45,178 nt of DNA, taken from contig CALLPL010000034.1 in NCBI GenBank assembly GCA_938015455.1, forward strand, positions 1-45,178, read 5' to 3'. Source of the stretch: an uncultured Candidatus Altimarinota bacterium. Its GTDB lineage: Bacteria; Patescibacteriota; Gracilibacteria; BD1-5; UBA6164. Positions 31,179-42,459 of the stretch are shown here, piece by piece. The first letter of the stretch is position 1. The number at the start of each line of letters is the position of its first letter. The position numbers and the translations under genes are program-made. The notes beneath the pieces are model-generated. The model saw only the letters and a program-made list of their open reading frames with translations. It did no database searches and was not told the origin of the DNA.

Positions 31179-32609
31179 ATGGAAAACCACTACAAACTTA
31201 AGAATATTCTTTCTCACATTATAGCTTCTCTTAAAAAGCAGGATTTCTTAGTATATTTCCGTAAAATATCTCTTACAGATATTACTGAAAACTCTGTTAC
31301 CTTTGGAACAGTTTCAAGTTTTATGAAGGATAATCTTGAGGCTAAATTTTATACAACCGTTCTCAAGGCAACACAAAATGAGTTTGGTCCACATATTACA
31401 GAAGTTTCGTTTGTTGTTGATAATACTATTGATAACCCCTCCAATACAGATGCTATTGATTGTCAGACTTTTTATAAAGAAAGCCAAAAAAGTTCAAAAT
31501 GAGCTGAAAAAAAGGCTCAAAGAGAATGAGTGAGTCCTGAAAGAAAGGGAAGTGTAAACTCTCGTTATTCACTCATCAATTTTATAGTATGAGCTGATAA
31601 TCAGCTAGCATTTTCGGCCTGTGAAGCTGTAACAAAAAATCCAGGAAAATCATATAATCCTCTTTATATTTATGGGGATGTTGGCCTTGGAAAAACTCAT
31701 TTATTACAAGCAACTGGAAATGAAATTCAAAAGAAGTTTAAAGATAAAAAAGTAACTTATACTACTGCTGACAAATTTATAACAGAATATGTAACTGCTG
31801 TTAAAAAGAGAAATGTTGAAAGAATGCGGGAAAAATTTCGCGATGTAGATGTACTCATAGTAGATGATGTACAGTTCCTTTCTAAAAAAGAACAAACTCA
31901 AAATGAACTCTACAATGTCTTTAATATTCTCTATGATGGAAATAAACAAATTATCATATCAGGAGATCGTGTTCCAAAAGAACTTACAGAGCTAGAACCT
32001 CGACTCAGGAGTAGATTTGAATGGGGTATTACTGTAGATATAGGACGACCTGACTTTGAAACTCGTCTTGCAATAATACAAGAAAAAGCCAGAGAAAAAG
32101 AATTTATGATACCACAGGATGTTGCAGAGTTTATTGCAGCAAACGTAACAGAAAATGTTCGTGAACTCGAAGGAGTTCTCAATCAAATGATCGCAGAGTA
32201 TGAACTTACAGGAAATACACCAAGCCTCACTCGAATAGCCGAAAAACTTCAAAAACTCAGTTTCACAACGGATATACTCTGAGAATCTCGAAACTCTGGA
32301 AGACAAAGAGCTACAACATCTATCAAAAGTTATGAAGATATCATAGATGCTGTAAGCAGACACTTTTGAATAGAAAAGGACGGGATACTTGGGCAAAATA
32401 GAAAAAAAGAATTCATGATCCCAAGACAAGTAAGTATGTATCTCCTCAAAACTAAGATGAACTATACCTATGAACGAATAGGAAACATCTTCAACGGACG
32501 TAATCACGCATCTGTCCTCTACAGTTGCAACAAACTCGAAAGACTCATCAAAAAAGACAAAAACCTCCTCTACGAAGTAAATGCCATCAAAGATGGAATA
32601 GGAATATAA
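31179..32609 (+). CDS. dnaA: Chromosomal replication initiator DnaA
   Basis: 476 aa, four domains. Domain I (residues 1-80) binds helicase partners. A short variable linker rich in Lys, Ser and Gln follows. The AAA+ core has FIVGADNQLAFSA, Walker A GDVGLGKTHL (about 166-175), Walker B VLIVDDVQFL and sensor II RLRSRFEWG, then the family turn IQEKAREKEFMIP. Domain IV carries the DNA-binding signature with REFMIPRQVSMYLL and GRNHASVLYSCNKLERLI. The start ATG is standard and follows a promoter and hairpin. No DnaA-box cluster was found in the 217-base gap upstream, so oriC is not obvious here. It is convergent with rlmD through a bidirectional terminator. Confidence 0.97.
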
Positions 32610-32633
32610 AAAAGAAGCTTAGGCTTCTTTTTT
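32608..32633. terminator. Bidirectional terminator between dnaA and rlmD
   Basis: AAAAAAGAAGC (32608-32618), loop TTAG, GCTTCTTTTTT (32623-32633): a perfect 11-pair stem with A and T tracts on each side. It begins inside the dnaA TAA and contains the rlmD TAA, so it serves both convergent genes. Confidence 0.9.
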
Positions 32634-34049
32634 TGTGAGACTCACAACCGTCTCTATATGATGCGTATGTGGAAACATATCAACTGCTTGAATCTTTTCA
32701 ATTTTATATTCAGAGTTCTCGAGGATGTATCACAGATCTCGTGCGAGCGTCGCTGGATTACAGCTAACATAGATAATTTGATCTGTTCAGAACTTGAGTA
32801 TGTTTGGGAGTGCTGATGGATGCATTCAGGCTCTTGGAGGGTCAATTATGAGTAAATCAGCCTTCATTCACTTCTCAAGGTAATCTCCTAGAAAATCCTC
32901 TACCTTTGCATTTACAAACTCTACGTTAGTAATAGAGTTTTTTTGAGCATTCTTTGCTCCATTAGAACTGGCTTCTTCATTGAGTTCTACACTTACAACA
33001 TCTCGAGAAATATCCGCAAATATCATCCCTATAGTACCTGTTCATCCGTAGAGATCAAGGACTGTTCAGTTCTCTAGAACGTCCTTTTTTGCGAAATCTT
33101 TCACAAGAGAGTAGAGTATCTCAGCTCCGCGTGAGTTCGTCTGAAAGAAACTCTTTGGTCAGATATCAAAACTTAAACCAAGAAGCTGCTCTGAGATAAC
33201 TTCATTTCCATATATTAACTCCATATCTCCGATAAGCGTATCTGCTTTATTACTATTATGTGAGATATACACTGACTTTATATTTTGTTCTTCTTCCGAA
33301 AGTTCCTTGAAAAAGTTCTTTATATCAGCAAGAACCTTTTCTTCCTCAAAGTTAGTATTCTCATCGCTTTTAAAGTAATCCGGAAATATTGAAAGTACAA
33401 TAAGTATCTCTGAACTAAATCACATTTTCCGCATCATAAAATGTCTCCAGAAACCTGTTCACATCTTTTGATCATGTACTGGAAGACCTGACTTCTTAGC
33501 AAAGTCTTTAACTTTTCTATAGATTCTATTTTGTTCCTCATCGATGAGCAGACATTCATCATAATCCTCTACCTTCGAGAACTCACCTCGTTTATGAAAT
33601 CCAACATTAAAGTCTTGAAAAACTTCCTCTTTATGAGAAATATACTTCCCAAAAGAAAACTCTATTTTATTTCTATATCCAAACTGTTCTGGAGCCGGGA
33701 TAATATCTAGAAAGTTGATCTCTTCCTGATGTTTTCGCACATGAAAGAGAGACTCTTCTATCTGATTTTGCTTGATCTTCAGCTGCTCACTGTACTCTAT
33801 ATTCATCCATGGAGCACCCGGGAAGAGATCATGCGTTCCTGTTTCAATAGGAGATCTCTCTAATACCTCTGTTATCTGAGCCTCATAGAAGTCTTTACGC
33901 TTCTTGTTAATCTTGATATTCACTCTTGATCCAGGTATTGCTCACCCTGTAATAAACGCTACTTTCCCATCCTCCAGTCGAGTAAAGCCTTTTCCTCAAA
34001 AGACTAACTTTTCCACTGTAATATTTTCAATAATTTCTCCTCGTTTCAT
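32619..34049 (-). CDS. rlmD: 23S rRNA (uracil-C5)-methyltransferase, RlmD/RumA type
   Basis: 476 aa. RlmD makes m5U in 23S rRNA with SAM. A TRAM domain opens it (ENITVEKLVFGGKGFTRLEDG, AIPGSRVNIKI). The middle has EFSFGKY and a helical stretch; then come the SAM fold DLYGGTGTIGM and VSVELNEEA, the catalytic IDPPRAGMHP, and the nucleophile SCNPATLARDL. The four Cys of the E. coli iron-sulfur site are not evident, so it may be a cluster-free variant such as RlmCD. The ATG directly follows the T-tract of a terminator hairpin, and its stop lies in the terminator shared with dnaA. Confidence 0.9.
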
Positions 34050-34081
34050 AAAAAATCTCATTCAAATAGTATTTGAATGAG
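34050..34081 (-). terminator. Terminator of the frameshifted gene
   Basis: CTCATTCAAAT, loop of three, ATTTGAATGAG: a perfect 11-pair stem. On the minus strand the T6 run ends at the rlmD start codon. Confidence 0.75.
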
Positions 34082-34117
34082 TGTAGGGAAGAAGCAGGGA
34101 ATTGCAAAATTAAGTAT

Positions 34118-35349
34118 CTAATCCCTTGTCTTTGCACTTGCAGGAATTACTAGATTATTTAATGTAGCAACATCTTGGAACTCTCATTTAAGTTTTTCAA
34201 CCTCTGCTGCTACGAGTACCAATAATTTTTCTGTTGGGTTTCCGTGATGAATTTTAGTATAAAATTCAGCTACCCGAGACTCATCGCCTTTTAACACCAT
34301 GTCTTTAAAATAGTCCTCATTATTTCCTGAAAAGTTTCACAATAAGAAAAGATTAAGAGTCTCTTCGTGCGCTAAAGTAAGAGGAGATATAAAAGGTGAG
34401 TAATCATAAGCTTCTTGGATCCATGATGGAATTTCTTTGTTTCTCTTTTCATAGTAGGCCATAGCACTTTTTAAGAAAAGTTCAAAAGTAGGCTCTTTTT
34501 TCTTATGCTTAATTTCTTGCTTACCCGCTTCGTTTGTAATGTATATATCTTCTCGGTAAAATACACGTTTACATTCATTATCTGTAGCTGCCCGAAAGCC
34601 CTTAAATCAGTGAATAGTTTGTAACGGTCACTTTGCGCTACTTTTAGCATTTTCTATATACTTTCAACCATCACTCTCTCTATTCATAATGAGATGAAGA
34701 CTGCTTATTAAATTTTTCAATACAGCTTTTTTTTGCTCATCTGAAAGATTTTCCCATACATCTCTCCCAGTTCTATAAGTATTTCTATCGTAGACTCGGG
34801 AAGTCAATTTTCTTCAAGAAATTGCCCCAGTGGTATTTTATCTCGTAGACTCTCTTCTATATTATCTCTTTGTATTTGTAGATATCTATTTTCTAGTTCT
34901 GAAGTAATGTTTTTAAATCAGCTTACCCCATTTCCATTGTCACGAACTGCCTTACTATACCTTTTTCTAAAGTCTTTATATCCCTCTATCCATTCACTAC
35001 TCTCTCTGAGAAAGAAATTAGCAACTTGATATTCATCATCGTTAATACTGATAGTAATTTCACCTACGGGACCTGATAGTAAAAAATATTCATCTATATT
35101 ATTTTCTCTTAGATTTTTTACCGCTTCATTTATCACATTTCCAATGCTTGGTTTTCCTATTGAAGAACTTACTTCAACTTGCCATGCTTTCAGAATCGTA
35201 ATAGAGAATATATCCGAATCTGATTGTATTTGGAATTGTCTCAGTTCTTCTCGAGTTTCTTGAGTCACAATACTATTTAATGGATTCTCTATAACAGGAC
35301 AAGTAAGTTCAGTCTTTTCAGTTCATGTAGACGGTGCTTCTCCAGCCAT
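34118..35349 (-). pseudogene. Frameshifted hypothetical gene
   Basis: One gene of about 410 codons interrupted by a single-base shift. From ATG 35349 the frame reads cleanly past SSSIGKPSIGNVINEAVKNL, DEYFLLSGPVGEITISI and EEGLRDK-type helices, then runs into a TAA. The other frame, open from about 34836, continues with TTGAISGRKLTSRVYDR, RTGRDVWENLSDEQKKAV and on to TAG at 34118-34120. The shift maps to the run of four T (plus strand) at 34836-34839, consistent with one lost base in a homopolymer. It may be a sequencing error, a true mutation or a -1 slip. The total, 1232 bases, is one short of a multiple of three. No family is recognised; the protein looks soluble. Confidence 0.75.
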
Positions 35350-35402
35350 ATTTCTCTATAAACTATAATACCTATAGAGTATCATACTTTCAGTAAAAGC
35401 AC

Positions 35403-35432
35403 AAAAAAGCTCCTGAATTCTCAGGAGCTTTT
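35403..35432 (-). terminator. Terminator of groES-groEL
   Basis: AAAAGCTCCTGA, loop of four, TCAGGAGCTTTT: a perfect 12-pair stem, with a T6 run on the minus strand, 13 bases after the groEL stop. Confidence 0.9.
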
Positions 35433-35445
35433 AATATCTAGTTTC

Positions 35446-37095
35446 TTACATCATTCCCATCCCCGGCATTCACGCCATACCTCACATAGCAGGCATTGCT
35501 GACATATCCTCTTTTGATCCTGGAATCGTAGTTATTGCTGATTCTGTGGTTAAAAACATCCCAGCGAGAGATATAGCCTCTTGAAGGGCAATTCTTTCTA
35601 CCTTCTTTGGATCTATGATTCCAGATTCAATCATATCAGTGAATTCTTCAAGTGCAGCGTCATATCAGTAATTTATATCATCCTTTGAAAGTACTTCTTT
35701 TACTACCAGAGCTTCATCTCGTCCTGAATTTTGAACTATCTGTTTGAGGGGATATAGAAGAGATTCTCTTACTATCTCTGCTCAAATATTTTGATCAGCA
35801 CTTCACAAATCTACTCACTCTAATATCTTAGAAGCTCGAAGAAGCGCTATACCTCAACCAGCAACCACTCATTCAGCTACAGCAGCCCTGGTAGCATTCA
35901 GCGCATCTTCTATACGGAGTTTCTTTTCCTTCATCTCTACTTCACTCGCTGCTCATACCTTGATAACAGCAACTCCACCTGCCAATTTTGCAATCCGCTC
36001 AGCAAGTTTTTCCTGGTCATACTTACTCTCAGAACTCCCGTATTGAGCCTTGAGCTCTTGAACTCGAGATTCTATATCTCATGAATCACCTGCGCCTCAG
36101 ATAATAGTTGTTGTTTCTTGTGTTGCGATAACTGCATTCGCTTTACCAAGATCATCAAGTGTCACATTCTCTAGCTTCATCCCGAGTTCATCTGCTATGA
36201 TATTCCCTCCTGTGAGGATTGCTATATCTCTGAGATTATCTTTTTTCTTTTCCCCAAATCCTGGAGCTTTGATACCAAGAATATTGAGAGATCCTTTGAG
36301 TTTATTGAGAATAATAGTCGTGAGAGCCTCTCACTCAATATCTTCAGCTATAATTACCAAATCCTTACTCCCGCTCTCTACGAGTTGTTCCAGAACTGGA
36401 AGAAGCTCCTTCATATTTGAAATCTTCTTATCTGTGATAAGTAGGGAAGTGTTCTTCATCTCGCAGATCATCTTGTCCGTATTTGATACCATATAAGGGC
36501 TCATATATCCCTGATCAAACTGCATTCCTTCAGTTATCTCTACTTCCATTTCAAAGGTTTGCCCCTCTTCTACGCTTATCACCCCATCATTTCCAACTCG
36601 CTGCATCGCTTCTGCTATAATCTCTCAGACCTTTTCATCTTGCGCTGAGATAGTAGCAACCTGAGATACCTCTTCTCGGCTACTAATCTGCGTTGCATTT
36701 TTTGTCAGTTCTTCGACTACCATTTCTCAGGCTCGCTTCATACCATTTTTGAGTTCAACGGCATTTACTCCAGATTTAATATTCTTCATTCATTCTTTTG
36801 CAAGTGCGTAGGTCAAAAGAGTTGCCGTAGTAGTGCCGTCCCCAGCAAGAGTATTGGTCCTCTCTGCGGCCTCTTTCACGAGCTCAGCTCCCATATTTTC
36901 AAATGCATCTTCGAGTTCTATCTCCTTTGCAATAGTAGCGCCATCATTGGTAACCTGAGGAGCACCAAAACCCCTGTCAAAAACCACGTTTCGACCTCTT
37001 GGTCACATAGTCACCGTAACTGTCTTTGCTACCTGTTCTATCCCTCTGAACATACTCTCACGAGCATCATCACTGTATTTAATTTGTTTTGCCAT
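35446..37095 (-). CDS. groEL: Chaperonin GroEL (Hsp60)
   Basis: 549 aa, the normal length. With GroES it encloses unfolded proteins in an ATP-driven double ring. Family marks: VTMGPRGRNV, ATP-site [10 protein letters not shown] and [22 protein letters not shown] in the lower part, and VVAGGGIALLRA. The C-terminus is the Gly-Gly-Met tail (GGMAGMPGMGMM) found in most GroELs. Several conserved glycines are TGA codons, including the one in TMGPRG, which makes this gene a clean test of code 25. It follows groES by four bases. Confidence 0.98.
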
Positions 37096-37099
37096 ATTT

Positions 37100-37378
37100 T
37101 TAATTTATTTTAGCAAGTATATATTCTATAGCTACTACCTTATAGTTCTCATCTTCAACACTTACTTCGTCACCAGCATACTGACCACAGAGCACTTGGT
37201 CTCATACTGAGACATGAGACATATCCACGTCTTTTCTTCCAGGACCAACAGCAAAGACTTCATACACAAATGGTCTGTCTTTATTCGCTCCATCAGGGAG
37301 GTATATTCCAGATTTTGTTACAGAATCTGCTTGCACTCACTTGAGCACGACTCTATCTCATAGTGGCTTAATGTTCAT
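37100..37378 (-). CDS. groES: Co-chaperonin GroES (Hsp10)
   Basis: 92 aa, typical length. It forms the heptameric lid on GroEL. It starts MNIKPLGDRVVLK, contains the mobile loop (GIYLPDGANKDRPF, where E. coli has GGIVLTGSA), then VGPGRKDVDM, VGDQVLC and the C-terminal strand YKVVAIEYILAKIN. The first glycine of the PLGDRV motif is a TGA codon. Operon order groES-groEL is standard; the promoter lies about 45 bases upstream. Confidence 0.97.
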
Positions 37379-37420
37379 GGGTTTTTTACTCTAAAAAATA
37401 AAAATATATTTCTAGAAAGA

Positions 37421-37448
37421 AGTATAAGTGAGCATATATATATATCAA
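37421..37448 (-). promoter_or_regulatory. groES-groEL promoter
   Basis: Minus-strand TTGATA (37443-37448), 16 bases, TATACT (37421-37426). Just downstream is the ten-base palindrome TTTCTAGAAA. No CIRCE-type repeat (TTAGCACTC and its complement) was seen. Confidence 0.5.
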
Positions 37449-37478
37449 GATGTTTTTATAAACTCACTAGATTTTTCT

Positions 37479-38039
37479 CTATGTAATCATTTTCCGCATA
37501 TATATGTATGGCTCGTCTCTTTTGTATTCCTCATATCCTAAGCTTTTATCAAACTTTATTGCTGCATGACTATCTTCGTGAACCATTAAACAACGCTCTT
37601 TCCATCACTTACTTTTAGCTATTTCAAAAAGAACATGATGAAGCTTAGTAGCAATTCCTATTCTCCTATAATCCTGGGAAACACAGTTCATTCCTCAAAA
37701 CAAAACTCAATCTTCTGGATATATAATTATTGAATGAAGTATTCAAATCACCCTGTCAGAATGCATTGCAACAATAAAAAAGACATCGAATGCTCATTTT
37801 TCTGGAGAGCCCATAAATGTGTACCCTGATTGAAGAACTTCTAGTACCCTCTTATTTGAATACTCCCATTCAAAATACCTAATGTCTCAGATGTGACCTC
37901 TATGAGTCTTATCCCAATCTGCCTTTACTGATTCAGGAAAACTATTTCATATGAGTTCTCTCATTTGAGTAATTACATCATCACTAGGAAGATTGTTAGC
38001 ATCAAAAACACTAATATCTAAACCTTGTGTCATTTCCAT
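37479..38039 (-). CDS. GNAT-family N-acetyltransferase
   Basis: 186 aa. The acetyl-CoA pyrophosphate loop is visible as NCVSQDYRRIGIATKLHHVL (R-x-x-G-I-A pattern), after strands DVFFIVAMHSDRVIGILHSII. SHAAIKFDKSLGYEEYK near the end is the usual GNAT closing strand with the catalytic or product-release Tyr. Substrate unknown; a neighbouring recX and the chaperonin operon give no clue. A second ATG (38033) six bases inside is an alternative start. It lies upstream of the groES promoter and is divergent from recX. Confidence 0.8.
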
Positions 38040-38094
38040 AAATTATTAATATTATAAGTATATAATAATACTTTATAGTAGTATATCAACAAAT

Positions 38095-38691
38095 ATGAGT
38101 TATACATATCAACGACTCTACGACTACGCACTCTGGTACTATTTTCGCTACTACCCAAGTAATGCGAGACTTTCACAAAAACTTAGGGAAAAGGGAAGTG
38201 AAGAAGACGCTCAAGAAGTATTTAAAAAGGTAGAACATCTCTTGCAAGAGGAGGAGATTATAAAAGCCAAAATAGACAATTACATCTTTCGAAACAAGAA
38301 CTATCGCTACATCAGACAGAAAATGCGAGAGAAACTCTTTGAGACTGAAAAAGTAGAATCATACCTCGAAAAATATACTTCTTCAGGAGAGAGTATCCTC
38401 ACAGAAGACTTTCTTCGTCGAAAAATAGAAATTCTGATTTCAAAAGGAAAGAGTCAACGATATATCTCTACAAAGCTCTGAGAAACTCCTGAAGACAGAG
38501 AGAAGCTCGAGCCTTTATTTACTGAGTACTTCAGTGATGGGGAAGAAGAGAGTATCAGGAAAGAGTATGAAAAGATCGTTTCTAGAAGTCCCAAACTGCT
38601 CCAGTCATGATTTGAGTGAAAACAAAAAATCACTCAGAAGTTACTTGCTAAGTGATTTCAGTATGATAGGATCAAGAATACTATGCAATAG
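38095..38691 (+). CDS. recX: RecX family protein
   Basis: 198 aa. RecX caps or modulates RecA filaments; here recA is not in the window. The family pattern is three-helix repeats: YDYALWYYFRYYPSNARLSQKLREKG, then VEHLLQEEEIIKAKIDNYIFRNKN and RYIRQKMREKLFETEKVESYLE, then FLRRKIEILISKGKSQRYISTKLG. The length is slightly long because of the C-terminal FTEYFSDGEEES and repeat-like QKITQKLLAKGFQYDRIKN. Start ATG 38095 fits the family N-terminus. Confidence 0.85.
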
Positions 38692-38724
38692 ACACTAAAC
38701 TAAAAACGCTCATATAGCTCCTTT

Positions 38725-39753
38725 TTAAGCCTTAAAATAAGGAATGTCTATCATACTCCATTTAAATTTTTCTCATTCAATTGGTTTTTCAAACTTACTC
38801 GCAGTTCAACCATAATATTTCTGAAGATCTGTAATTATTTTTGTTCCCTCTCATCAACTATGAGTATTAGTAAGATCTTCATCCATAACATCGTTTTCCG
38901 TAGCAATAGAATAAGTATTCTCTTTCAAAATAATCTTTATTTTTCCATTCTTTCCATATTTTCTATAGTTTGCATTAATATTTGAAAATAATACTGAATT
39001 AAATACTTTATTAAATCTAGGCATATAGACAGATCAAGAGTACTGTTGCACTACATATATTTTCATATCAGTATCATCGAAAGCATTATTTAGGTGTGAT
39101 TCAAGATCATACATTGCCATTGAGCCATAATTACCTTCTTTTGATTCTATGAAATCATCTAAAAGCGATAACCATTGACTAACACATTCTACTTCTCCTA
39201 CCAATTTTTGATCCTTTAATCTATCTGATACGTGTACCCTCAACGACATCACTGCCCCCTGAGCCATTCGTTCTATAACTTCATCTGACCAGTCCAAATT
39301 ATATTCTCTCATGTGCTCTTGAAATCCGCTTAATGTCTTGATATACATGTCATCTTCTAATTGTCTAATAAGGTTGATACTACTAGATATAGGGTCAAGT
39401 ACATGAGATAACTGTCTTGCCATAAATTTAGCTTCTGGATCTGATATTTGAGTATCATCAATAATTGATTTCAATCCATAAGCAATCTCAGAAATACTGA
39501 TCATCATTTTCTCAAATCACTCAACCATAACAGTTCAAGTCTGCTTATCGATATCCAAACCTTGGGATTTTAGTTCATTAAATTCAATAATTTTAGCTTT
39601 TAATAATTTTATTGCATTTAAAATCTCTGGAGGAAAAACAGAGTTTAACGTATCTACAGTACTCCTTTTAGTAGCAGATTGAAAATTATGAGTAGAACTC
39701 GGTTCTCGTCATCTATAAAGAGTTTCAGGTCATTTTTCTTTATCCTCTTCCAA
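38725..39753 (-). CDS. Histidine kinase-like protein (non-canonical)
   Basis: About 342 aa, start uncertain. MARQLSHVLDPISSSINLIRQLE looks like a dimerisation and phosphoacceptor helix with a His, and HSGGEGTKIITDLQKYYGG near the C-terminus recalls the G2 box of GHKL ATPases. The usual N and G1 boxes are not clear, so the ATPase may be degenerate, or the protein something else. No membrane span or PAS domain is visible, and no response regulator is adjacent. There is no ATG at the start of the coding-like region; TTG 39753 is proposed, ATG 39528 would give a shorter form. Confidence 0.5.
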
Positions 39754-39816
39754 TATTAAAAATAGAGAAAATATCTATATCCTCTTTATTTTAACATAAA
39801 TTCAACCTAAACTCAA

Positions 39817-41691
39817 TTATAAGACCTTCTCCTCAACCTCTTTCAACACTCTCTCTACAAAATCTTCTACTTTTTCTACTGATTGTTCCTTTGTCTTATA
39901 GTTCCTCACCGCAACAGAGTGAGCTTTCATTTCTTCTTCTCAGACAACCAGAATATAGTTAATATGCATCTTCTCAGCATTGCGAACCTTTTTATTGAGA
40001 CTATCAGAACTATCATCAAGTTGCACCCTGATCCCTGCATCTTTGAGTTTTTTAAATACTTCTTCACTATACGCGTTAAAAGTCTCAGCTACAGGTACGA
40101 TAATCGCTTGACGAGGAGCCATCCAGAGTGGGAAGGTCCCTGCAAAGTGCTCTATAAATACTCACATTCATCGCTCAAGAGATCCGGCTATTGCTCGGTG
40201 AATTACGACTGGACGTTCTTTTTCTCAATCAGAATTCGTAAAACTCAGGTCAAATCTCTCAGGCTGATTAAAATCTACCTGAATTGTCGCAAGTTGCCAC
40301 TCTCGTCCAATAGCGTCCTTGAACATAAAATCAAGTTTTGGTCCATAAAATGCTGCTTCTCACTCGATTCTCTTATACGGTAATTCATTCTCCTGAGACG
40401 CTTCTTCTAGTGCTTTTTCTGATATTTCCCATGCTTCATCCGTTCCAAGATACTTACTCTTATCATCATCACGTACTGAGAGAGATACCCAATAATCATC
40501 AGTAAGACCAAGTGTCGTATAAAACTCTTTTACGATATCTGTAATAGCCTTTACTTCCTGCTTCACTTGATCTATACGACAGAAGAGATGCCCATCATCC
40601 TGAGTGATGGCACGTACGCGCGTAAGTCCAGAGAGTTGTCCTGATTTTTCATCACGGTAAATAGTAGCTGGTTCAAAGTATCTGATTGGCATGTCACGGT
40701 ATGAGAACTGATTATCAGCAAAGAGTTGCATATGATGTGGACAGTTCATAGGCTTCATGATAAAGGCATCTTCCTTTCCTTGAACTCTAAATAGCTCATC
40801 ACCAAACTTAGCAGCATGTCATGAAGTTTCATAGAGAATTTCTTTGGCAATATGAGGAGTCCATACTCTATCATATCATCGTGTTTTATGAAGATCCCAG
40901 AGATAGTCCTCTATAGCCCCTCTCATAATCATACCAGCTGGTTGCATGAGGGGAAGCCCTGGGCCGATAAGTTCTGAAACCGTGAAGAGTTTGAGCTTTG
41001 CTCCAATAATTCTATGATCACGTTTTCGAGCTTCCTCAAGCATTTTCAGATGAATATCAAGTTCTTCTTTATTCTCAAATGCATAAGCATAGATTCGAGT
41101 CAGTTGCTGATTCTTTTCATCTCAGAGCCAGTATGCTCCTGCCGTACGAGCAATTTTGAAGCTATTTGCGTCAAGTGAGCTTGTAGAAGTAACATGCTCT
41201 GGTCCAGCACACATATCGATAAATTTGAGGTTACGAACCTGATCTCCATCCATATGAGCCATGAAATCAAAGTATCATTTTTCTTGTATGTGATTTTGTA
41301 AATCAGAAGCCTGTCCTCATTTTCCTGTATTAATATAAAAACTAATCTTTCCGGTTATTTTCTCAGTATTTTTAAATTTTCCTGATTCGAGCATATCGAT
41401 AATCTCTATCTTAAAGTCCTCTCCCATGAGTTTTATAATCTCTCGAGCCTCATCATAGCTTACCTCAAACACTTGGAAGTCTTGGTTTTGAGAAATAATC
41501 TTCTTCATAGATTTTTCAATCGTCTTAAAATCTTTATCAGAAAACTCCCCGTCTCCAAAATCAAAATCATAGTAGAATCCATCATCTGTATACGGCCCCG
41601 TTGCTATCTTTGTCCCAGGAAAATTTTGCTGCACAGCCTGGGCCATGATATGTGCAAGCGAGTGTCTTTTAGTTTCTAGTGAGTAGTCCAT
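39817..41691 (-). CDS. thrS: Threonyl-tRNA synthetase
   Basis: 624 aa class II synthetase. The N-terminal TGS domain of E. coli ThrRS is absent; the protein starts with the editing domain [11 protein letters not shown], then the editing Cys/His region ([11 protein letters not shown]). Catalytic core: [31 protein letters not shown] (catalytic Zn Cys), motif 2 [17 protein letters not shown], and motif 3 with [20 protein letters not shown]. The anticodon-binding domain ends it ([22 protein letters not shown]). It follows pepE by 21 bases, and both are preceded by a leader whose Thr codons suggest control by threonyl-tRNA supply. Confidence 0.96.
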
Positions 41692-41712
41692 AGTTGTAAA
41701 GTTAGTTAAATA

Positions 41713-42336
41713 TTAGTCATAAATCAGTACTTCTCCATCTCGGAGAGCTTTAAAAAGTCGTTTGTTATCAATGTAGTATTGCACTTCTTTTTCGGTCATA
41801 TCAGACTCTGGGTGATCTGACCTAAAGTGTGGAGAGATAGAGAAATCTAGGATTCCTAACCCCTCCCATATCGTCTCCTTGATATCATCGTAGGGATAGC
41901 ATTCAGCATCGTCACACATTTCTATTCATTTGAGAGAAGGGGCTAGAATACAAATTCATGCGCTATATCAAGCATACACAAAGTCAGGATTATTTTTCTC
42001 ATAGTCTATGAGTATTTCATCAAATCAGCTAAGCTTATACGCTTGTCTCAAAACAAATGTATTTCCTCATGTGACAAACACTCATCCAAACTCTTGTAGT
42101 TTCGTTTCTAGTTCTCCCTGTTTTCAGAAAAAATCCCTCAAATCTAATTTCTCAACTACAATTCATAATACCTCTAATTCTTGCATATCTTTTAAAAGCT
42201 CATTTTGAAGTCATAAGTTAGATTCTGAATTATCGCATGCATTAGGAATAAATGCTATTTTTTTATTGTCTCAAAAAAGCTCGAATAATCTTTCGGGATT
42301 ATCTCAAAGTTTATAGGATGATAAATATTTTTTCAT
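41713..42336 (-). CDS. pepE: Peptidase E-like (S51 dipeptidase family)
   Basis: 207 aa. S51 peptidases remove N-terminal Asp dipeptides with a catalytic Ser in a GxSAG loop; here VYAGYSAGICILAP provides it. VFVTGGNTFVLRQAY supplies the conserved GGN strand, and SPHFRSDHPES the loop with a His that may complete the site. ATG 42336 sits directly after the leader terminator. It is the first gene of the operon with thrS, a combination that could recycle amino acids from peptides to feed threonyl-tRNA, though that link is inference. Confidence 0.8.
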
Positions 42337-42351
42337 GTTCAGATATTAAAA

Positions 42352-42377
42352 AAATCTCTCTATTTCTAGAGAGATTT
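42352..42377 (-). terminator. Attenuator terminator hairpin
   Basis: AAATCTCTC, loop TAGAAATA, GAGAGATTT, then T7 on the minus strand, ending 9 bases before the pepE ATG. A perfect nine-pair stem inside the leader, and its 5' arm overlaps the antiterminator partner. Confidence 0.85.
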
Positions 42378-42402
42378 GTAAGAGTTTCTTGTTTCTTGTA
42401 AC

Positions 42403-42459
42403 TTACAAAATCCCTCTGGAGAGAGTGAGGATAGTAGTGGTTACAAGTTGTGCTAGCAT
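42403..42459 (-). CDS. Leader peptide rich in threonine
   Basis: 18 codons, ATG to TAA: MLAQLVTTTILTLSRGIL. Four of 18 residues are Thr (ACC ACT ACT at codons 7-9, ACT at codon 12), with Ile and Leu around them, a composition like E. coli thrL. The three adjacent Thr codons overlap the end of segment 1, exactly where a stalled ribosome would free segment 2. The TAA lies inside segment 2a. A leader peptide for threonyl-tRNA sensing is inferred; no homologue is claimed. Confidence 0.75.
   Translation of the reverse strand: MLAQLVTTTILTLSRGIL

Noticed and set aside
31992-32507. Long antisense open frame inside dnaA
   Set aside because: It is the reverse complement of conserved DnaA domains and has no start signal; a shadow of coding bias. 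The same holds for long antisense frames inside rlmE and thrS.
37434-37446. AT dinucleotide run as a microsatellite or repeat element
   Set aside because: A short (AT)n in an AT-rich promoter gap; it forms part of the groES -35 to -10 spacer and shows no wider repeat structure.
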